From Lumnitzera littorea (Eukaryota; Streptophyta; Magnoliopsida; Myrtales; Combretaceae), in NCBI GenBank assembly GCA_024138015.1, contig JAMXBB010000010.1, forward strand, positions 46,177,473-46,241,472: DNA of 64,000 nt. Direction: 5' to 3'. Below the pieces are notes generated by a model. The model saw only the letters and a list, made by a program, of their open reading frames with translations, was not told the origin of the DNA and ran no database searches. Positions 58,743 through 64,000 of the stretch are shown here, in pieces; position 1 is the stretch's first letter; each line of letters opens with the position of its first letter. The translations under genes and the position numbers were made by a program.

Positions 58743-59620
58743 TAATACGAACTGAGCCAAGGACTGACAAGGCCGATCGCAAGAGGTAGTTTCAAACTTG
58801 TTAAAAGCTCGAAAAATAGGGGTGGAAATGCATGAGAAACATAGAAAACTAATAAGCAAACCTTAATTCGCTCTAAGGATATTACGCACTAAGGAATTAA
58901 CGAGGGCTTACGGCTTCACTCGATATGATGCACAAGTTGGTCTAATGAGGGTACTCACCACCTAATCTTGCTTAAGGGTTAGAATAAGAGTAAAGTAAAG
59001 AGGAATGCTCATGGAAAGAGACAATGTAGTATATTCAATATCTTATGATAATGCGACCACATTTACAATGTGTATTTATACTCAAAATATTAAGGCAATA
59101 GCTATAAATGGAAATGACTTAAAAGGGTAAAGTTATAAATAAGTAATGTACAAAGAATGGAAAAGGGAATAAAGAGAAAATCAAGAAAAGTATCTATCTT
59201 GTACGGAAGATTCTCTCGTAGGGGGTACTCAGGATACGTATTGGATAACCAGTAGTCATGTACTTGGCCAAAAACAAACAAGCTGTATGATTAGATTGGT
59301 GATTACCAATCAAAGGTATCGAGCAGGATAAGGGGTTCTTTTGTAGCGAGTTCAACTCAAACTTGCTTAAAGTAGTTTGTATTCAGGCTGCTTAGATAGA
59401 TGGTTGGGTAAGCCAAGCTATTGTCTAATGCATCTTTGGTTAGCAACTAGAGACTATTGATAAACACAATAAGGTTCAACTTGGACAGGACATCAGGTTG
59501 GCAAACTGTAGAAGCTTGGACTCATCGACTATAGCGTAAAAAGAGAGAACTCGCTTTGCCATGCTTTCCAGTCTTCGGGCTCTAGCTTCGGTCAAGGGTT
59601 TAGTAGTCTGATTTCTATCA
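58743..59620 (-). repeat. 5' LTR of element 3
   Basis: 878-bp partner of 45128-45999, ending TTTCTATCA directly before ATGCT (target duplication). Confidence 0.9.
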
Positions 59621-59625
59621 ATGCT

Positions 59626-59919
59626 CACTCATGGTTTAATAGGTTAATCCCTGACTCAAGTCCTTTAGTTTTTCAAAATCGTATTTTTTTTAGAAAAATG
59701 ATTTTTCTAGTAGACTAGTAACTAAGCTAGGATCGTTCACCTAATTGATTCTAACCTAACTATTCCCTGACGCAGTCGGGTGACAACTCTAAAATTTTCA
59801 CTTTTTTAAAGAAAAACTAGATTTTCCTTAATTCTTAGTCAAGACTCATTATTAAATAGGTAAGGGTTTAATATTAATTGTATTGAGGAAAATAAAAGTC
59901 GAAAAATTCAAGCTCAATA
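59626..59919 (+). repeat. Right segment of F LTR copy F2
   Basis: Aligns with the last 300 bp of F1: CCTGACGCAGTCGGGTGACAACTC against CCCGACTCCGGTCGAGTGATGACTCC, then 'ATTAAATAGGT.AGG.TT.A.TATTAAT' and the final AAATTCAAGCTCAATA. It ends at about 59919. Confidence 0.75.
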
Positions 59920-60749
59920 GCTCGGTAATACTATTAAGGATTGTCAAGAGGGCTAGCCACTTAAATCTTTCGAGATTAGAATTCATTCTTCGAGATACCC
60001 TTTCCACGTTATAATTCCATCTTATAAATATATTATCTATTTATTCATACTAACTCATGAAGGTCTATTAAGGGCATGTATTAGGGAGGTTTATTCATCA
60101 TAAATGTGTGTTACATATGGTTAGAACCAGACCATCATGGGTACTTAAGCGGGGGGCAATTGTGTAAGTTTTGAATGTTGTGGGGTAACTACCTTCTAAG
60201 ATTGATTAGGCTACCTTACTTAAGTTTTGATGTGATTGGTGAATCATTTCTTTGAAAACATGTAAGGTCATAGTAGTTAAGGACTTTTAAAACCCACCTT
60301 GATTGTATTTACAGACCATTTCCTAAAATTGGCAAATAGACATGATGTGGCAAGAATTGCAAGAAAAAACAGAAGAGAAAAAGGTTTTGCAACCATAAAG
60401 TTTCTTGACCTATTTCCATGTAATTTGTTCCTTTTGTAAAATTTTCTTTTCTGTATTTTTTATTTCTTTGTAAAATATTGATGTAATCTCCATATAAATT
60501 GGATAGATTTTTATGTAATTTTCTTTTTTTTAGAAATTCCTAGTTCCTTCTTCACACCAACTATTTTTAAGGAACTCCACATCTACAAGCCTTTAGTAAC
60601 CAGAGGAACACTTGAAAGGTGGTTTCGATTTTTCAATCTAGACTAACAAAAATATCATGTAAGACAAGATTGGGCCCGTCCTATCATTACTCAAGGTTCA
60701 GATCAACATTACCATGGTACGGGCTTTAGTCTATTTCTAAGATCCAAAA
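59920..60749. other. No recognised feature
   Basis: AT-rich DNA right of the nested block. I see no gene, terminal repeat or primer site. If F2 were the 5' LTR of the element further right, a primer-binding site should start near 59920, and none is visible. Confidence 0.5.
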
Positions 60750-61460
60750 ATGTTACCTTTTTGTTTTGGCTCACTTTTTTGAAACTAACTATAGAAGAGC
60801 ACTCCTATCTATTAAGGATCTCTATTGTTGGAAAATGGTACGTTCCAAACATTATAACTGGGCCTATAGAGATTTTCAATAAGCTTTTGAGCCTTTGTGA
60901 ATCCAAAATATGCAAAATGTGAGCGGATCGCAATAGAAGAATTGTTAAGGTAAACAATCTCTACACCTAGTTTACAACCCCATCTAATTATAATCAGGAA
61001 CACTTTTGTATTAATATTGAAGCTTAGCAGCAACATATAATCAACGCTTACATGTTGGCAACCTTTAGGACATTCTTGTTTCCTAATGGAGTATTCCATA
61101 TACATCACATAATTGTAGAGATAGTAATCCAGTTTTTAGAAGGAAGGTCTTATATTCTAACTCTGCTTGCTAAACAAATTAAATCTTTCAATTGCCTTAA
61201 AGAAGAAAGAAATGGAGATTTAAAGACCGATATGGCCTTACTCATGATTTGGTTTATCTATCATACATGGAGCCATAAACATGACTTCTTTTATAGGAAA
61301 GGCATCCATGCGATGAATCCCATTAATGCATTTGTCATTGAATTCCCTAAAGATGTTGCTACCTATTACTAGGTCAGAGCCTTCTAAACATTCCGCACTG
61401 AAGATATCTAATGGGTTGCAAGATGGATGGAAATGCCCAATACTAAAAAGAGGAAGAAGG
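60750..61460 (+). pseudogene. DUF7745-like reading frame, decayed
   Basis: Pieces in order: 'LTIEEHSYLLRIS' near 60790 (family P-T-I-E-E-Y-x-x-L-L); then, in the open frame 61052-61372, 'LATFRTFLFPNGVFHIHHI', 'FLEGRSYILTLLAKQIKSFN' and 'MALLMIWFIYHTWSHKH'; then '.FRTEDI.WVARWMEMP' near 61390-61440, where the family has E-D-V-x-W-R-A-P-W-M. This is the layout of the plant DUF7745 domain, found in copies scattered through plant genomes and often next to retroelements. Its biochemical role is unknown. Stops at 61373 and several other positions break it. The family name is recalled from pattern and was not searched. Confidence 0.55.
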
Positions 61461-62414
61461 AAGACAAGTTAGAACATCACAAGAAAAAGAGGAACTAGGC
61501 TTTAAGGGTTGCTTGTAATCAAAGTCAATGTACCAAGAACTTCAGAGTTGCAATATTAATAAAATATAAATTTTGCTACATCATAGTCAATTTGCCAACT
61601 CCCTTCTCTACATTAAGGTGCCTTTATATTACATTTCTGATTTTTCTTGTCTTTATCTGTAAATATTCATTGTTACTTGTGCAAATATTGTAAATAAAGA
61701 GATTAAGTTCATTGTCCCACTTTCTCTATAAATTTTCAAAAGCTTATGCTTCAATAATTAAGAGTGAAGTAAAAATAAATACATAAAAAGGAAAAACCAA
61801 AATTTTCAAGTTGCATTTAGCCTCTGGCTTTCAATCATAAATAGTGGACTTCTTTTATATATCCTCTTATTGGTTCTTTTCTTTCAATTTTTCATCTTCT
61901 TGTCAATTCTCACTTATCCATCTTTTCAATGATTAGACTTTTCAATTAAATGATAATCCCATAACAATTTCCTTTTGTAAAATATTTCTTCTCCTTTAAA
62001 AGGATAAGTGCCCCATATGATACTTCTTGTAGGCAACCTTTTAGATGCCTATAAGTTGTCAATAATTTTCTTTAGTTGAATGTAAATATTTAATCTTTAG
62101 GCTCCCATTCCCTTTGTAATGTTTTTTGCTCTAAGAAATTTTTATCCCTTTCTCATAACTTGTAAACCATGTGAATAAACCTCATCTTTGTATTCTATTG
62201 CCTAGTTTCTTTTTATTCATTTCTAGATAAATCTTTTTCTCTCTTAAAAGTAAAAGAAAAGTAAAAAAAAAAAAAAAAAGAAGAAGAAGAAAAAAATGAT
62301 AACAAGTATGGATTCTTATCAGGAGTAATTGCTAATAGTGGAAACAACGTCTACTTTGCTAACACCAACCTTACAAAACTGAGGATTTGCTCATTAGAGA
62401 AAACAGTAGGAAAA
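61461..62414. other. Spacer between DUF7745-like and gag-like regions
   Basis: T-rich sequence with an A/AAG tract near 62262-62297. No gene recognised. Confidence 0.4.
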
Positions 62415-63330
62415 GTGATTGAACAGATGAACTTAATGGTTGATAGCATAACTTTGCTCAAGGTAACAGCACTAGCAATTAAAGAGCACTTAAAGGTCCA
62501 GCATGGGAAGAAAGCTATTAAGTTCCTACCTCCTAAATTCAAAGAGATTTACCTAAAAGTCAACCCAAAATTGGATCTCAATTATTTTGAGGTCAATATA
62601 GGACCAATTAACTCAAGGTGTAATCAAGATAACCTTAAAGAGTGGGAAAGAAAGCTAACCTATCAATGAGAAGATCAAGGCATTTGGAAGTTACGTCATA
62701 TTTGAGCAAGTTAGCATCACCCATTTTTTAGCATATGATATTGGGGTCTATCCTGAAAAATTCAAAGTACTAGAGTTTGAGAAATATAATAGGATCGAAT
62801 ACCTTAAGTTCCATAGTAGGCTATATTTATGCAAGATAGCTCACTACATTAGAAACGAGCAACTATTGGTCCAAACATTTCAAGACATCCTCATTGGGCT
62901 AGCTTTGTCTTAGTACTCGTAATTAGATTTAATATAGGTTAATATGTGGGATTAGTTAGCTTGAATGTTCTTTGAACCTTATCTATTTGGGAGTTGAGCA
63001 ATATAAGCAAAATGACAATGAGACCTTTAAGAAATATGCCCAAAGGTAGAGGGGCATGTTGGTTAAAATCACTTCCCCTTTATTAGAGAAGGAATTGATT
63101 GAAGCATTCATCAAAACACTAGATGTGCCATATTCTAATTATCTCCTAGAGTAATCAATTGCTAGCTTTGTAGATGTAGAATCAACAGGTAGCCACATAA
63201 AGGGGCTAATAAGGACAGGAAAGTTAGTTGAGGACCAAATTATCTCAAGTCTTAAAGTGGTTGTAACCTTAGGTCTAGGTCTACAAATAGATGCCTAGGC
63301 TTAGCTTATGGAGAGAGACCTTGAAGGAAA
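62415..63330 (+). pseudogene. gag-like region of a Tat/Ogre-type Ty3/gypsy element
   Basis: The first open frame (62415-62669, MIEQMNLMVDSITLLK..) is unassigned. Near 63010-63190 the translation gives 'NDNETFKKYAQR', a stop where the family has Trp, then 'RGMLVKITSPLLEKELIEAF' and 'IKTLDVPYSNYLLE'. This matches the retrotransposon gag pattern E-S-F-K-E-Y-A-Q-R-W-R..PPL.E.EM...F..TL..P. It continues with 'IASFVDVESTGSHIKGLIRT' and 'GKL' (family ..F.D.V..GERIE..I..GKL). It is on the same strand as, and downstream of, the DUF7745-like frame. The pol part would lie beyond about 63330 and is not seen in the window. Confidence 0.6.
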
Positions 63331-64000
63331 AGTTGTATAGTTATAAATGGGGTTTCTCATCTATTTTACTCTCTTTTGTTTTAATTTCATGACATAATTT
63401 AATTTAGTAGATCTTTCCATATAACACTTGCTTTTATATTCAATCTATGATATTGCATTTTGTGATTTAATTGCATTGTTTTGTATTTTCTTTAATCTAA
63501 TATTGTTGATTATTGGATTACTATATGAGTCTACTTAAAGTTCGCGAGATCCTCTAGTTAGATGGATTGAGGTTCTATTTATTAGTTTGTTTAGATTAGG
63601 CCAACTTAATAGAAAGATTCAATGTTCTAATACCACTTTAAGATACTTTATTACAGAAATGATTTGGATAAAGTATACAAGAGTTATGAATTAATTAAAA
63701 GATGTAAGTTTGGTTAATTCATATGAGGAATCTCCATGGTCGAAAACTATAATTGAGATTGAAAGTTACATAGAACTAAGTAGTAAATAATTGATTTAGT
63801 AAAGATCATGTTTTCTACAATTTGATTAATCTTGCTTGTTTGTTTATTTTACTGTTTGTTTGATTTATTGCTTTTTTGTCTTATTGTTCTTATCTTGTTT
63901 ACTTTCGTTTATTTGAATCTAATAATTTAATTAATTTGATAAGTTTAATAATTGGTAATTTAGAGAAAATTACTAGTAATATAAAGTTTCCTCAATCTCA
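63331..64000. other. No recognised feature
   Basis: AT-rich sequence up to the window edge, with no open frame above 60 codons and no recognised domain. Confidence 0.5.

Larger units (their letters stand above)
45128..59620 (-). mobile_element. Ty3/gypsy retrotransposon (element 3) with one LTR and two hAT insertions inside
   Basis: LTR pair 45128-45999 and 58743-59620 (~0.87 kb), outer ends TAATACG...TATCA, related to the LTRs of element 2 (TGATACG...TATCA). Flanks ATACT (45123-45127) and ATGCT (59621-59625) are a 5-bp target duplication with one transition. The primer site is decayed (58731-58739). Internal coding, - strand: gag 58480-56300, protease near 56250, reverse transcriptase split by solo LTR E2, RNase H 48800-48430, integrase 48160-46100 split by a hAT-like element. 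It is the same lineage as elements 1 and 2, and more decayed: the reverse transcriptase active site itself is changed. Confidence 0.9.
28723..59919 (+). mobile_element. F-family LTR (copy F2) split into three parts by two nested retrotransposons
   Basis: Three segments align in order and orientation with the F LTRs at 31116-36424 (inverted) and 37224-39166. They are about 28723-29300 (with the tRNA-like segment at 29056), 43415-45127 (with a TATA box at 43810 and the GATCCCTACTA..TACGTAGGCA-like block near 44925), and 59626-59919 (ending AAGCTCAATA, as F1 ends AAGCTCGACA). Element 4 lies in the first gap and element 3 in the second. The ancestral LTR was about 2.6 kb. The left end is uncertain: TATAG at 28723 matches the start of the inverted copy (TATAGATACC), but a target duplication could not be shown. 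No internal retroelement region belongs to this LTR, so it is a solo LTR or a fragment. Confidence 0.65.

Noticed and set aside
1..64000. CRISPR arrays, bacterial operons, rRNA genes or functional tRNA genes
   Set aside because: No evenly spaced direct repeats, no ribosome-binding-site driven gene runs and no rRNA sequence. The tRNA-like segments are diverged parts of LTRs and do not fold as tRNAs. The window is plant nuclear DNA.

Overview
The window is nuclear DNA of a flowering plant, most likely a eudicot. It is AT-rich, has two intron-rich plant-type genes, and is otherwise dominated by decayed Ty3/gypsy LTR retrotransposons, solo LTRs and non-autonomous hAT elements. Nothing in the sequence fixes the species.

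Only two genes look intact, and they form a tail-to-tail pair. On the + strand is a four-exon alpha/beta-hydrolase (17533-21797, 323 codons). On the - strand is an 18-exon ERD6-like monosaccharide transporter (22013-28373, 493 codons). All exon joints were followed in frame and all introns are GT-AG. The stop codons lie only 215 bp apart.

Left block, 1-16000. Element 1 (+) is a Ty3/gypsy copy cut by the window start; its 3' LTR ends near 5241. Element 2 (-) is complete (5684-12231), with two ~0.91-kb LTRs, an initiator-Met-type primer-binding site and a 5-bp target duplication AATGC. It sits inside the 5' end of an older LTR of family E. To its right are an unrecognised ORF, an LTR-like stretch, TA repeats and a ~1.2-kb hAT-type non-autonomous element.

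Right block, about 28700-59919, is a 31-kb nested stack in what was once one LTR of a family called F here. Two full retrotransposons entered that LTR: element 4 (29301-43414, -) and element 3 (45128-59620, -). Element 4 was then hit by two more F LTRs (31116-36424 and 37224-39166) and a 3.57-kb E LTR (39281-42850, perfect target duplication ACCCT). Element 3 was hit by a 6.1-kb E LTR (49579-55726) and two hAT-type elements (46444-47468 and 56887-57615). Target duplications and reconstructed empty sites support most of these joints.

The most unusual feature is a tRNA-like segment of about 90 bp with A-box and B-box sequences. It recurs in the same orientation, and at the same place relative to the LTR start, in all three F LTRs.

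Far right, 60750-63330 (+) holds a decayed DUF7745-like reading frame followed by a decayed gag of the Tat/Ogre type, probably parts of a further retroelement that runs out of the window. All retroelement coding regions are dead. Many stops fall at Gln and Trp codons, the pattern expected from deamination of methylated cytosine.
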